DNA of 64,000 bases from Clostridiales bacterium (GCA_020859985.1 JAJBVD010000002.1:1-64000), one strand, 5' to 3'. Shown: positions 1 through 9,037, counted from the stretch's first letter. Translations and numbers: made by a program. The notes: a model not told the origin generated them from the letters alone.

Positions 1-2
1 AG

Positions 3-191
3 CAGTACGAGGACATTATTCCTGGATACTACATGAATAAAACACATTGGAATTCCGTAAAACCGGACGGAAATGTTCCGGATGACCTGTTAAAGGATAT
101 GCTAAATAAGTCTTACTTTCTTGTATGGTCAGGATTCAGCAGGAAAAAACAAAAAGAAATTCTTAGGGAAATGTCTCAGGGTATTTTATAA
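3..191 (+). CDS. C-terminal end of MmcQ/YjbR-family protein (5' truncated by window edge)
   Basis: Open frame 3 from the edge reads ...YEDIIPGYYMNKTHWNSVKPDGNVPDDLLKDMLNKSYFLVWSGFSRKKQKEILREMSQGIL*, the MmcQ/YjbR C-terminal pattern (YMNKTHWN..). Confidence 0.7.
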   Translation, partial: QYEDIIPGYYMNKTHWNSVKPDGNVPDDLLKDMLNKSYFLVWSGFSRKKQKEILREMSQGIL

Positions 192-222
192 CAAGAAAGA
201 GTAAAGAAATACATTTGAGATT

Positions 223-256
223 GGCATTCGGCTCATCGGAATCGGGTGCCTTTTTC
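223..256 (+). terminator. Probable intrinsic terminator after the MmcQ/YjbR-like gene
   Basis: GGCATTC...GGGTGCC (with G-U pairs) followed by TTTTTCT. Confidence 0.5.
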
Positions 257-307
257 TGATTTTAGAGGTGGCAGAATACAGAATCATTTGGTATTATAAA
301 TCACACA

Positions 308-381
308 ATTTGGATGATTTTGCACCAGAAACGTATTACCGAATTTTGAGTAGTATTTACATATCAGAGTAACATGTGAGG
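308..381 (+). pseudogene. Remnant of the 3' end of an AbiEii-like nucleotidyltransferase gene; direct repeat of 5471..5544
   Basis: 71 of 74 bases match 5471..5544, including the stop codon region (..DDFAPETYYRILSSIYISE*). Confidence 0.85.
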
Positions 382-403
382 TAAGAGAACAGGAAGGAAT
401 ATC

Positions 404-1030
404 ATGAATCAGAAGGAAAGAATGCTTGCCGGTTTGCCTTACAAGGCATGGCTGGATGGTCTGAATGAAGAAAGAGCACTGTGTAAACAAAAAATATACG
501 ATTTCAATATGCTGCCGCCTGCAGAGCAGGAACGCGCGCCCCAGATGCTCAAAGAGCTGCTTGGAAAAACAGGCGAATACATCATGATAGAAGCGCCCTT
601 TCACTGCGACTATGGCTGGAACATAGAGGTTGGTGAGAATTTTTTTGCCAATTATAATTTTACGGTCTTAGATGTTGGAAAGGTTACGATTGGAAAAAAT
701 GCTCAAATTGCTCCGAATGTTTCTATTTATACCGCAGGACATCCCATTCATGCTGAAAGCCGCAATTCTGGATATGAGTATGGAACCCCTGTCACAATCG
801 GGGATAATGTATGGATTGGCGGAGGGGCAATTATACTTCCAGGTGTGACAATCGGTAATAATGTAGTGATTGGCGCGGGAAGCGTGGTTGGAAAAGATAT
901 TCCAGACAATATGATTGCTGCTGGAAATCCCTGCAGAGTTATCAGAGAAATTACGGAGGATGATCGAAAATATTATTTCAAGAAACGAATGTTTGACGAA
1001 GAATCCTGGAAGGACATCCTTTCCTGCTGA
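404..1030 (+). CDS. Sugar O-acetyltransferase (maltose/galactoside acetyltransferase family, LbH fold)
   Basis: 208 aa; N-terminal MNQKERMLAGLPYKA.., hexapeptide repeats, GNPCRVIREI C-terminus typical of Maa/LacA. Confidence 0.9.
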   Translation: MNQKERMLAGLPYKAWLDGLNEERALCKQKIYDFNMLPPAEQERAPQMLKELLGKTGEYIMIEAPFHCDYGWNIEVGENFFANYNFTVLDVGKVTIGKNAQIAPNVSIYTAGHPIHAESRNSGYEYGTPVTIGDNVWIGGGAIILPGVTIGNNVVIGAGSVVGKDIPDNMIAAGNPCRVIREITEDDRKYYFKKRMFDEESWKDILSC

Positions 1031-1123
1031 CCGGTGCAAAAGATGCGGAAACTTTGATCTTTTACAGTTGAGTAATATTACTTCTGGTATGCAAGTACAA
1101 AATTGGAAGATGTGGAGGCAGTT

Positions 1124-1222
1124 ATGAATCATATTGGAACAATCAGATTGGAAACGGATCGGTTAATACTTAGACGGTTTACTATAGCTGATGCAGAAGG
1201 AATGTTCAATAATTGGGCATAA
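1124..1222 (+). pseudogene. Truncated N-terminus of a GNAT acetyltransferase
   Basis: MNHIGTIRLETDRLILRRFTIADAEGMFNNWA*: canonical RimJ-like GNAT start cut after 32 codons. Confidence 0.75.
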
Positions 1223-1255
1223 CTCTCAGTTTACAACGGAAGAGAGAAAGATTGT

Positions 1256-2092
1256 ATGAATCTGAAAATTGCATTGCTTCAGCTCCTTCCTGGGAAGAAC
1301 CTTACAGAGCAGACTATGATTGGAAAGAAAGCCTGCAAGCGGGCGAAGACTATGGGCGCAGACATTGCGCTGTTTCCGGAAATGTGGAGCAGCGGATATT
1401 ACATTCCACAGGATGAGAAGGCAATAAATGAGCTGTCTATTTCTGCAAAAGACGATTTTGTACAGGGCTTTCGCGCTTTGGCGGCTGACCTTGAGATGGC
1501 TATTGGAATCACCTTTCTTGAAAAACAAGAACCAAAACCACTGAATTCCATAATTCTTTTTGACAGAAGAGGTTATGAGGTACTTCATTATTCTAAAGTA
1601 CATACCTGCGCCTTTGCTGATGAGAAGATGCTGTCGGAAGGAGAAAACTTTTATGTGTCGGAGCTGGATGTTGGAGAAGACATAGTGAAAGTCGGCTCCA
1701 TGATTTGCTTTGACAGAGAATTTCCGGAGAGCGCGCGAATTCTGATGTTAAAGGGCGCGGAGGTAGTGTTAGCTCCCAATGCCTGCCCTATGGAAATCAA
1801 CCGGCTTTGTGCGTTGCGCACCAGAGCCTATGAAAATAAGATTGCTATTGCCACATGTAATTATCCCAGCGGCCAGCCGGACTGTAATGGGCATTCCACC
1901 GTTTTTGATGGCGTCGCGTGGCTTCGTGATGAGCCAGGAGTAAGGGATATGTGCATATTGGAAGCATCGGAAGAGGAAGGCATTTATATAGCTGAGATTG
2001 ACATGGATTTGCTGCGGGACTATCGTGAGCATGAGGTGATGGGAGAGCGGTATCGTCATCCGGAGAAATATGGGGCGATAACGGAAGGTTAG
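1256..2092 (+). CDS. Carbon-nitrogen hydrolase (nitrilase superfamily)
   Basis: 278 aa; MNLKIALLQLLPGKNL..., FPEMWSSGYYI, ..KVGSMICFDREFPESARILMLKGAEVVLAPNACP. Confidence 0.85.
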   Translation: MNLKIALLQLLPGKNLTEQTMIGKKACKRAKTMGADIALFPEMWSSGYYIPQDEKAINELSISAKDDFVQGFRALAADLEMAIGITFLEKQEPKPLNSIILFDRRGYEVLHYSKVHTCAFADEKMLSEGENFYVSELDVGEDIVKVGSMICFDREFPESARILMLKGAEVVLAPNACPMEINRLCALRTRAYENKIAIATCNYPSGQPDCNGHSTVFDGVAWLRDEPGVRDMCILEASEEEGIYIAEIDMDLLRDYREHEVMGERYRHPEKYGAITEG

Positions 2093-2133
2093 AGTTTCTC
2101 AAACGAAAATATCATTTAACGAGGTACTTACAA

Positions 2134-2628
2134 ATGCTGATTATACTGAGAGGAAATTCCGGAAGCGGCAAGACGACAGTTGCAAAAGAACTGCAAAAAC
2201 GTTTTGGAAGAAATACGATGCTTATTTCCCAGGATAATATAAGAAGAGAGATGTTGAACGTTGAAGATGGAAAAGATACCAAAGCTATACCACTTATGAA
2301 ACAGCTGTTAGAATATGGAAGTGAGCATAGCGATGTTGTTATTTTAGAGGGTATTATGAATGCCGACTGGTATCATCCCTTATTTGAATTTGCTGCAGAG
2401 TTATTTGGAAAAGAAATTTATGCGTATTACTTTGATGTACCTTTTGAAGAAACGCTGAAAAGACATCAGACCAGAAGCAAGCGTCAGGAATTTGGGGAAA
2501 AAGAAATGCGCAGATGGTGGCGTGAAAAGGATTTCTCAGATGTGTTGAATGAAAAAAGAATAACAAGTGACATGAGCATGGAAAGCATTGTAACGGAAAT
2601 ATATAGAGATGGTTGCTCTGGAGAATAG
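2134..2628 (+). CDS. P-loop kinase (AAA/zeta-toxin-like small kinase)
   Basis: 164 aa; Walker A GNSGSGKTTVAKEL; ISQDNIRREML. Confidence 0.75.
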   Translation: MLIILRGNSGSGKTTVAKELQKRFGRNTMLISQDNIRREMLNVEDGKDTKAIPLMKQLLEYGSEHSDVVILEGIMNADWYHPLFEFAAELFGKEIYAYYFDVPFEETLKRHQTRSKRQEFGEKEMRRWWREKDFSDVLNEKRITSDMSMESIVTEIYRDGCSGE

Positions 2629-2709
2629 AGACACAGACAGTTTATGTCAGAAGTGTTCCTGTTTTCATTTTTGCAATGGTAGTTGCCCAGCACTACAGAA
2701 GGATGCGAT

Positions 2710-3582
2710 ATGATTGGATTAGAACGAGGAATTATAAAGCTGTGCGATTATGAAAAAGAATGGGAAAAGGAAGCACAGGACACCATAATCCAGCTTAAAA
2801 ATGTGCTTGGTGATGTTGCGAAGGATATTCAGCATGTGGGAAGCACGTCTATCCCAATGATTAAGGCAAAACCGATTATTGATATCGCGGTAGCAGTGGA
2901 TGATTTTAAGGACATACTTGCATTGGAACAGGAATTAAAATCAGCAGGCTTTTATTACAGACCAAAGTATGACGAACTTGGAGAACAGCTATTGTTTGCA
3001 TCGGGCAGTTATTATCAGGGTACAGGAGATTTGCAGACGCACTTTATTCATGTCGTTCATGCAGGTGGTATGGACTGGATCAATTATATAAATTTCCGGG
3101 ATTATCTGAACCATGAGCCGTCTGTTGCGAAAGAGTATGAGCGCTTAAAGCTTACACTTGCATCACAGGCGCCTGTTGACAGCGGCCGGAAAAAATATAC
3201 CAGTGGGAAACATGATTTTATTGTCCGTACTTTAAGAAAAGCACTGGTTAAATCTTTTCTGGGTAAAACGGTAAATATTAAGATTGACCGCCCGATGGGG
3301 AGCAGACACCCACGCCATCCGGAGATGATATATCCGGTTAATTACGGATTTATTCCGAATGTATATAGCGGTGATGGTGCTGAACTCGATGTGTATTTGC
3401 TTGGGGTGAATGTTCCGGTTCTAGAATACACAGCATCAGTCATCGGCATCATCTATCGTGAAGATGATGTGGAGGATAAGCTTGTTGCAGCGCCGAATGG
3501 GATTCGATTCTCAAAGGAAGAAATTCAGACAGCGGTAAATTTTCAGGAGCAATTTTTTAAGAAAACAATTGAGTTACTTTAG
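2710..3582 (+). CDS. GrpB (UPF0157) nucleotidyltransferase-like protein fused to inorganic pyrophosphatase-like domain
   Basis: N-terminus ..LCDYEKEWEKEA...IQHVGSTSIPMIKAKPIIDIAV (GrpB); C-terminus IDRPMGSRHPRHPEMIYPVNYGFIPNVYSGDGAELDVYLLG (PPase-like). ORF track starts at 2683; ATG at 2710 preferred. Confidence 0.8.
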   Translation: MIGLERGIIKLCDYEKEWEKEAQDTIIQLKNVLGDVAKDIQHVGSTSIPMIKAKPIIDIAVAVDDFKDILALEQELKSAGFYYRPKYDELGEQLLFASGSYYQGTGDLQTHFIHVVHAGGMDWINYINFRDYLNHEPSVAKEYERLKLTLASQAPVDSGRKKYTSGKHDFIVRTLRKALVKSFLGKTVNIKIDRPMGSRHPRHPEMIYPVNYGFIPNVYSGDGAELDVYLLGVNVPVLEYTASVIGIIYREDDVEDKLVAAPNGIRFSKEEIQTAVNFQEQFFKKTIELL

Positions 3583-3630
3583 TATAATCAAACCCCACAA
3601 CGATGAACATAGTGCATTATCGTTGAAAGG

Positions 3631-3669
3631 GTATGTGCGTTCATCTTTGAGTTAGTATGTGCGTTCATC
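3631..3669 (+). repeat. Short direct repeat GTATGTGCGTTCATC x2 (24-bp period) with flanking inverted AACGATGAAC/GTTCATCGTT
   Basis: 3631-3645 and 3655-3669 identical; AACGATGAAC at 3599-3608 is the reverse complement of 3663-3672. Confidence 0.8.
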
Positions 3670-3736
3670 GTTACATTGTATCAAAATTAGCAGGGCAATG
3701 GATGGTTAATGTGGCTGAGCGTGATTAGACAAAAAT

Positions 3737-3781
3737 AAATCTACCAAAAATATTGAAATCTACCATCCCATATGTTACAAT
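3737..3781 (+). promoter_or_regulatory. Sigma-A-like promoter with duplicated AAATCTACCA operator-like motif upstream of the AbiE-like operon
   Basis: TTGAAA (3753-3758), 17-bp spacer, TACAAT (3776-3781); AAATCTACCA at 3737-3746 and 3756-3765. Confidence 0.65.
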
Positions 3782-3832
3782 ACATTTACAGTGATAAATG
3801 GTTATGTTATGTGTTGTAAGGAAGGTCAAGGT

Positions 3833-4786
3833 ATGATACAGTATTTGCAGGAGAATCTGGGAATATCGGTAAAAGAGAGCGCGTGGGATTTAGAAGACAG
3901 GATTCCCTTATATTTGAAGAGTGGGCGGAATTATTCTATTCTTCAAATTGAATCTCTTGATTGTCTCTGCATACGAATTACGTCTGATGATTTCAAGATT
4001 TCTTCTTATCTGAAACAGTTGGATAAGTTGTCTGGATATTGGAATGATAATATCATTCTGGTCTTTCAGGAGTTGTCTTCTTATCAGAGAAAGATGCTCA
4101 TTCAAAACAGAATTGCTTTTATTGTTCCGGAGTCACAAGTGTATATTCCTTTTCTTGGTATGGTATTCAAAGAAAGAAAGGCTAGCCGGCGGAGCATTGT
4201 AGATGATAAGCTTTCAGCTACTGCTCAGCTGCTATTGCTCTTTGTAATTAAGAATAAAATAAGAAAAATACGTCAGGCTGATATTACGCACTTCATTCCA
4301 GCCTCCCCAATGACCATTTCGAGAGCCGTAAATGAATTGATTCAGTTCAATCTGATGAATGAAAAAATAAATGGCCGAGAGCGCATTTTACTGGTTGATT
4401 CATCTATGTTGGATTTATATCAGAAGTGTAAAACGTATTTAAAAAGTCCTGTTAGCAGAATAGTTTATGTAAAGGAAGGCGATGTACCAGAAGAGCTTCC
4501 TTTAGCTGGAGAGTCTGCTCTTGCGGAATATAGCATGCTTAATCCGCCTAAAGTAAACTGCTACGCAATGTGGAAAAAGAATTTCAATAAATTGAAGCTG
4601 GATACTGTAGATCCCAATTGGACGAGAGAACTATACGCGGAAATTCAATTGTGGATTTACGACCCGCTGCTGTTGGCTAATGGAAGATATATTAGTGAAC
4701 TGCCGCTTGCTCTTTCCTTTGAGAATGAAACAGATGAAAGAGTAGAAGATGCAGTAGAAACTATGATGGAGAATTATAAATGGTAA
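3833..4786 (+). CDS. AbiEi-like HTH antitoxin/regulator of a putative nucleotidyltransferase TA module
   Basis: Central wHTH (ADITHFIPASPMTISRAVNELIQFNLMNEK); stop overlaps start of downstream NTase gene. ORF track starts at 3791; 3833 ATG with upstream AAGGAAGG preferred. Confidence 0.6.
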   Translation: MIQYLQENLGISVKESAWDLEDRIPLYLKSGRNYSILQIESLDCLCIRITSDDFKISSYLKQLDKLSGYWNDNIILVFQELSSYQRKMLIQNRIAFIVPESQVYIPFLGMVFKERKASRRSIVDDKLSATAQLLLLFVIKNKIRKIRQADITHFIPASPMTISRAVNELIQFNLMNEKINGRERILLVDSSMLDLYQKCKTYLKSPVSRIVYVKEGDVPEELPLAGESALAEYSMLNPPKVNCYAMWKKNFNKLKLDTVDPNWTRELYAEIQLWIYDPLLLANGRYISELPLALSFENETDERVEDAVETMMENYKW

Positions 4787-5535
4787 ATGGATTTGAGAAA
4801 TTCAAGGAACATTTTGTTGGGTATGAAGATTGCTATACGATTATCGGTGGAACAGCCTGTGATATTCTGATGAATGACGCTTCGGTTGACTTTCGATTGA
4901 CTAAAGATATCGACATGATTCTTTTGATTGAGAACAGATTTGAAGAATTTGCGGAGGTATTTTGGGAATTCATCAAAGCCGGAAATTATAAGTGCGGTTG
5001 GCGCAATTCTGAAATACCACATTTTTATAGGTTCACAGAGCCAATGTCAGGATATCCTGTTATGATTGAGTTGTTTTCAAAACGGCCGGACTTTCAATTA
5101 AATCATACAGACATACATCTTACCCCTTTGCCGGTATCAGAAGAAATATCAAGTTTGTCCGCCATTATGTTGGATGACAATTATTACAATCTTATGTTGA
5201 AAGGGAAGAAAGTAATAGGCGGTATTTCTGTTTTGGATACAGAATATCTTATTGTGTTCAAGATTAAGGCTTATCTGGATTTAAGACAAAAGAAAGCGAA
5301 AGGAGAGCATGTTAATGATAGGGATCTGAAAAAACATAAGAATGATGTTTTCAGATTATTATCCATTGCAGATGGTACTTTTCGGATTACACTTCCTAGT
5401 ACGGTTTATAATGAAGTGAATGATTTTATAAGTATAGTGAAGGCGGAACCTGTAAATCTAAAAAATCTTCATTTGGATGATTTTGCACCAGAAACGTATT
5501 ATCGAATTTTGAGTAGTATTTACATATCAGAGTAG
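4780..5535 (+). CDS. AbiEii-like nucleotidyltransferase-fold protein (putative toxin)
   Basis: 251 aa; TIIGGTACDILM...FRLTKDIDMILLIE resembles the GG..DxD NTase motif; overlaps upstream gene by 7 bp. Confidence 0.65.
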   Translation: MVNGFEKFKEHFVGYEDCYTIIGGTACDILMNDASVDFRLTKDIDMILLIENRFEEFAEVFWEFIKAGNYKCGWRNSEIPHFYRFTEPMSGYPVMIELFSKRPDFQLNHTDIHLTPLPVSEEISSLSAIMLDDNYYNLMLKGKKVIGGISVLDTEYLIVFKIKAYLDLRQKKAKGEHVNDRDLKKHKNDVFRLLSIADGTFRITLPSTVYNEVNDFISIVKAEPVNLKNLHLDDFAPETYYRILSSIYISE

Positions 5536-5538
5536 CGT

Positions 5539-5790
5539 GTGAGGGAATTGAAGCAAATTCAGGATGCGTATGATGAGGCTGGGTGCAAGGTTGAATACTA
5601 TGGAGATGAATATGGTTTCACCGTTCGCTTTTACCGTCATTGCGATGAAGGTTGGGGAACAGATATGGGTGCCAATGGTTCAGCTTCTAAAGGTCTAAAG
5701 GTTCAAAATGAACCTTTAGAAGAACCTTTGGAAATGAAAATCAAGAGAATTCGAGAAATCCGAACCACTGGTTCGGATTTTGGGAGATGA
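5539..5790 (+). pseudogene. C-terminal remnant of an AlbA_2/AAA_4 (RecG-like) ATP-binding protein
   Basis: RELKQIQDAYDEAGCKVEYYGDEYGFTVRFYR resembles the tail of these ATPases; N-terminal domains absent. Confidence 0.55.
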
Positions 5791-6514
5791 GCTGCCATTT
5801 ACATTGCCGTGGACGCATTATCTGGTTTTAATGCGAATTCAAAATGAAAATGAACGACGTTTCTATGAGATTGAGGCAACGAATTGTGGCTGGAGCAGGC
5901 GCACACTGCAACGCCAGTACAATTCCAGTCTTTATGAACGGCTTGCTCTCAGCCGGGATAAAAATGAAGTTATGCGGCTGGCATCAGAAGGCAACGTGAT
6001 TGAGAAGCCGGAGGATATTGTGAAACAGCCTACGGTTCTGGAATTCCTTGGACTTGAGGAAAGAGAAAAATATGTAGAATCGGATTTGGAAACGGCGTTG
6101 ATAAACAAACTGCAGAAGTTTCTGTTGGAGCTTGGGAAAGGCTACCTGTTTGAAGCAAGACAGAAAAGATTTACATTTGACGAGGATTCTTATTACATCG
6201 ATTTGGTCTACTACAATCGTATCCTGCGATGCTACGTGCTGATTGATTTAAAAACAGATAAGCTAACGCATCAGGATTTGGGACAGATGCAGATGTACGT
6301 CAATTATTATGACCGCTATGTCAAGCTTGATAACGAAACACCAACAGTAGGGATCTTGCTTTGCAAGGAGAAAAATGATGCGTTAGTTGAAATTACATTG
6401 CCGGAAGACAGCAATGTATATGCTTCCGAATATAAACTTTATCTTCCAGATAAGAAAGAACTGCAACAGAAACTAAAAGAGTGGATTGCGGAGGAAGTTG
6501 GAAAGGAAGAATAA
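5780..6514 (+). pseudogene. N-terminally truncated DUF1016/YhcG PDDEXK nuclease
   Basis: Near-identical over its length to the C-terminal two thirds of 7888..9000 (ESDLETALINKLQKFLLELGKGYLFEARQKRFTFDEDSYYIDLV.YNRILRCYVLIDLKTDKLTHQDLGQMQMYVNYYDRYVK) but lacks the DUF1016 N-terminal domain. Confidence 0.8.
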
Positions 6515-6551
6515 AACAGCTTGTAAAAGATAGCCAGAAACAGGAGATACA

Positions 6552-6692
6552 CTTGAGTTGTTGGTAAAAGAAACGAAGAAACAAGGTGTGTCACAGATTT
6601 CATTAGAGGCGACGGACATGGGGCGCCCATTGTATGAGAAGTTTGGATTTGTGAAAATGGAAAATGAGATGAAGTATAATATTGGAATATAA
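6552..6692 (+). pseudogene. C-terminal remnant of a GNAT acetyltransferase
   Basis: LELLVKETKKQGVSQISLEATDMGRPLYEKFGFVKMENEMKYNIGI*: GNAT C-terminal motif without upstream domain. Confidence 0.75.
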
Positions 6693-6710
6693 TTTTAGGG
6701 GGAAATCTAA

Positions 6711-7748
6711 TTGAAAAAGAAAAAGAATGAAATAACTATCCGCTCAAGCGCGGCGGAATATTTGACCTATATTGCTTCTGTTGGTGATCAGCAGGACAGC
6801 ATTGAGTTGCGCTACGAGGATGAAAATATATGGCTGACGCAGAAAATGATGGCTATATTATATAATGTCGATGTGCGAACAATAAATTATCACATCAAAA
6901 AGATTTTTCACGATAGCGAATTACAACAGGACTCAGTTATCCGAAAATTTCGGATAACTGCCGAGGATGGTAAGACCTACAATACGAACCATTATTCGTT
7001 GGAAATGATTATTGCTGTTGGCTTTAAAGTGAATTCGGAGCGTGCGGTGCAGTTTCGCAAATGGGTGAATCAGATTGCCAAAGATTATACCATAAAGGGC
7101 TGGGTGCTGGATGATGAGCGGTTGAAAAACGGAGGTTCTGTGCTTACAACGGAATACTTTGACCGATTGCTTGAACAGATACGGGAAATCCGTTTGTCTG
7201 AACGTAGATTCTATCAGAAGATAACAGATATCTATGCCACAGCACTTGATTATGACCGCACAGCTAAAACAACGAGGCAGTTCTTTACAAAAGTACAGAA
7301 TAAAATGCACTATGCAGTGCATGGACACACAGCAGCTGAACTTACTTATGAGCGTGTTGACGCAGAAAAGGAGCATATGGGACTTACCACATGGGCGGCG
7401 GCACCTGAAGGCAAAATCGTTAAGAGTGATGTAAGCATAGCAAAGAATTATCTTACGGAGCAGGAGATGCGCTCACTGGAACGTATTGTGTCTGCGTATC
7501 TGGATCTGGCAGAGGACCGGGCGGAACGACATATACCAATGACGATGGAGGATTGGTCGAAACGTCTGGATTTATTCTTAATGGCAGACGATAGAGAACT
7601 TCTGCAGGATGCAGGGAAAATCACAGCAGAAATTGCAAAGGCTAAAGCAGAGACAGAATTTGAGAAGTACAGAATCGTTCAGGACAGATTATTTATGTCG
7701 GATTTTGATAAATATATTCTTGAATTAGAGGAAATTGCAAAGAAATAA
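6711..7748 (+). CDS. RhuM-family (virulence RhuM) protein
   Basis: 345 aa; IELRYEDENIWLTQKMMAILYNVDVRTINYHIKKIF...NHYSLEMIIAVGFKVNSERAVQFRKWVNQI. Confidence 0.85.
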   Translation: MKKKKNEITIRSSAAEYLTYIASVGDQQDSIELRYEDENIWLTQKMMAILYNVDVRTINYHIKKIFHDSELQQDSVIRKFRITAEDGKTYNTNHYSLEMIIAVGFKVNSERAVQFRKWVNQIAKDYTIKGWVLDDERLKNGGSVLTTEYFDRLLEQIREIRLSERRFYQKITDIYATALDYDRTAKTTRQFFTKVQNKMHYAVHGHTAAELTYERVDAEKEHMGLTTWAAAPEGKIVKSDVSIAKNYLTEQEMRSLERIVSAYLDLAEDRAERHIPMTMEDWSKRLDLFLMADDRELLQDAGKITAEIAKAKAETEFEKYRIVQDRLFMSDFDKYILELEEIAKK

Positions 7749-7766
7749 GACTTTGGGAGAAATGGA

Positions 7767-7868
7767 ATGAAAATAAGACTTATGACAATGAAGGATTATA
7801 GTGTGGTCTATCGCTTATGGATGTCATGCAAGGGTAAGTTTCAGGATGTTTTGGCAAAAATCAAGTAA
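7767..7868 (+). pseudogene. Truncated N-terminus of another GNAT acetyltransferase
   Basis: MKIRLMTMKDYSVVYRLWMSCKG.. then stop after 33 codons. Confidence 0.65.
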
Positions 7869-7887
7869 GGCAGGAGGTGGATAGAAT

Positions 7888-9000
7888 ATGTCGAAAAAAG
7901 AAATCGTCGTTCTGGAAGAAGACGTTGATATCAGCGAATTGATACGAAATTCCGTTGACTTGGTCGAATATGCCAGAGGGCTGGCAAGTAAACAGGTCAA
8001 TATGATCCAGCTTATGACCTATTATTCCATAGGGAAATGGATTGTAGATGTACAGCAGAAAGGGGAAGAACGGGCAAAGTACGGACAGCGGGTGATTGCT
8101 TCGCTTGCGGATGGGATGACGGCTGTTTACGGGAGAGGATTCTCAAAATCCAACCTCGAAAATGCCAGAAAATTTTATTTGACATACAAAGACCGAATTA
8201 CCCAAACAGTGTTTAGGCAATTCGCGATAGAAAAAAACCAAACAGTGTTTGGGCAATTGGAGAAAGACCCGCCGTTCAAAGTTTCATGGTCACATTATTT
8301 ACAGCTGATGCGTATCAAGGACGATTCCGAACGCAGCTTTTATGAAATAGAAGCTGCCGAGTCGAACTGGAGTCTTCGCACCTTGCAGAGACAGTATAAC
8401 TCCAGTCTTTATGAGCGGTTGGCTTTGAGCCGGGATAAGGATGCGGTTTTAAGGCTAGCCAAGGAAGGAAATGTAATAGAAAAGCCGGAGGATATTGTGA
8501 AACAACCCACAGTGCTTGAATTCCTTGGTATGGAAGAAAAAGCGAAATATGTGGAATCTGATCTTGAAACTGCGCTCATAAACAAATTACAGAAATTCCT
8601 TCTGGAGCTTGGAAAAGGATATCTTTTTGAAGCAAGGCAGAAAAGGTTTACCTTTGATGAGGACTCATATTATATCGATTTGGTTTTCTACAATCGTATA
8701 CTTCGCTGCTATGTTTTAATTGACCTGAAGACGGACAAGCTGACGCACCAGGACTTGGGGCAGATGCAGATGTACGTGAATTATTACGACAGATATGTCA
8801 AGATGGATGTAGAAAATCCGACTGTGGGAATTCTTCTCTGTAAGGAAAAGAATGATGCGCTGGTTGAGATTACTTTGCCCAAGGACAGCAATATATATAC
8901 ATCCGAGTACAAACTTTACCTTCCTGATAAGAAGGAATTGCAGCAGAAATTGAAAGAATGGATTGCGGAAGAACTTGGCGAAGACATCGACCAGATGTAG
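7888..9000 (+). CDS. DUF1016/YhcG family PDDEXK nuclease (full length)
   Basis: 370 aa; N-terminal domain (RNSVDLVEYARGLASKQVNMIQLMTYYSIGKWIVDVQQKGEERAKYGQRVIASLADGMTAVYGRGFSKSNLENARKFYLTY) plus PDDEXK C-terminal domain. Confidence 0.9.
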   Translation: MSKKEIVVLEEDVDISELIRNSVDLVEYARGLASKQVNMIQLMTYYSIGKWIVDVQQKGEERAKYGQRVIASLADGMTAVYGRGFSKSNLENARKFYLTYKDRITQTVFRQFAIEKNQTVFGQLEKDPPFKVSWSHYLQLMRIKDDSERSFYEIEAAESNWSLRTLQRQYNSSLYERLALSRDKDAVLRLAKEGNVIEKPEDIVKQPTVLEFLGMEEKAKYVESDLETALINKLQKFLLELGKGYLFEARQKRFTFDEDSYYIDLVFYNRILRCYVLIDLKTDKLTHQDLGQMQMYVNYYDRYVKMDVENPTVGILLCKEKNDALVEITLPKDSNIYTSEYKLYLPDKKELQQKLKEWIAEELGEDIDQM

Positions 9001-9037
9001 TGTATTTCGCTTATTTTCAGAATCTCGAGGTGGACAC

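Noticed and set aside
284-604. Minus-strand ORF of 106 aa
   Set aside because: Antisense to the acetyltransferase gene and the NTase remnant; no recognisable protein features
3631-3669. CRISPR array
   Set aside because: Only two 15-bp copies with a 9-bp gap and no further units; more consistent with an operator or leader repeat
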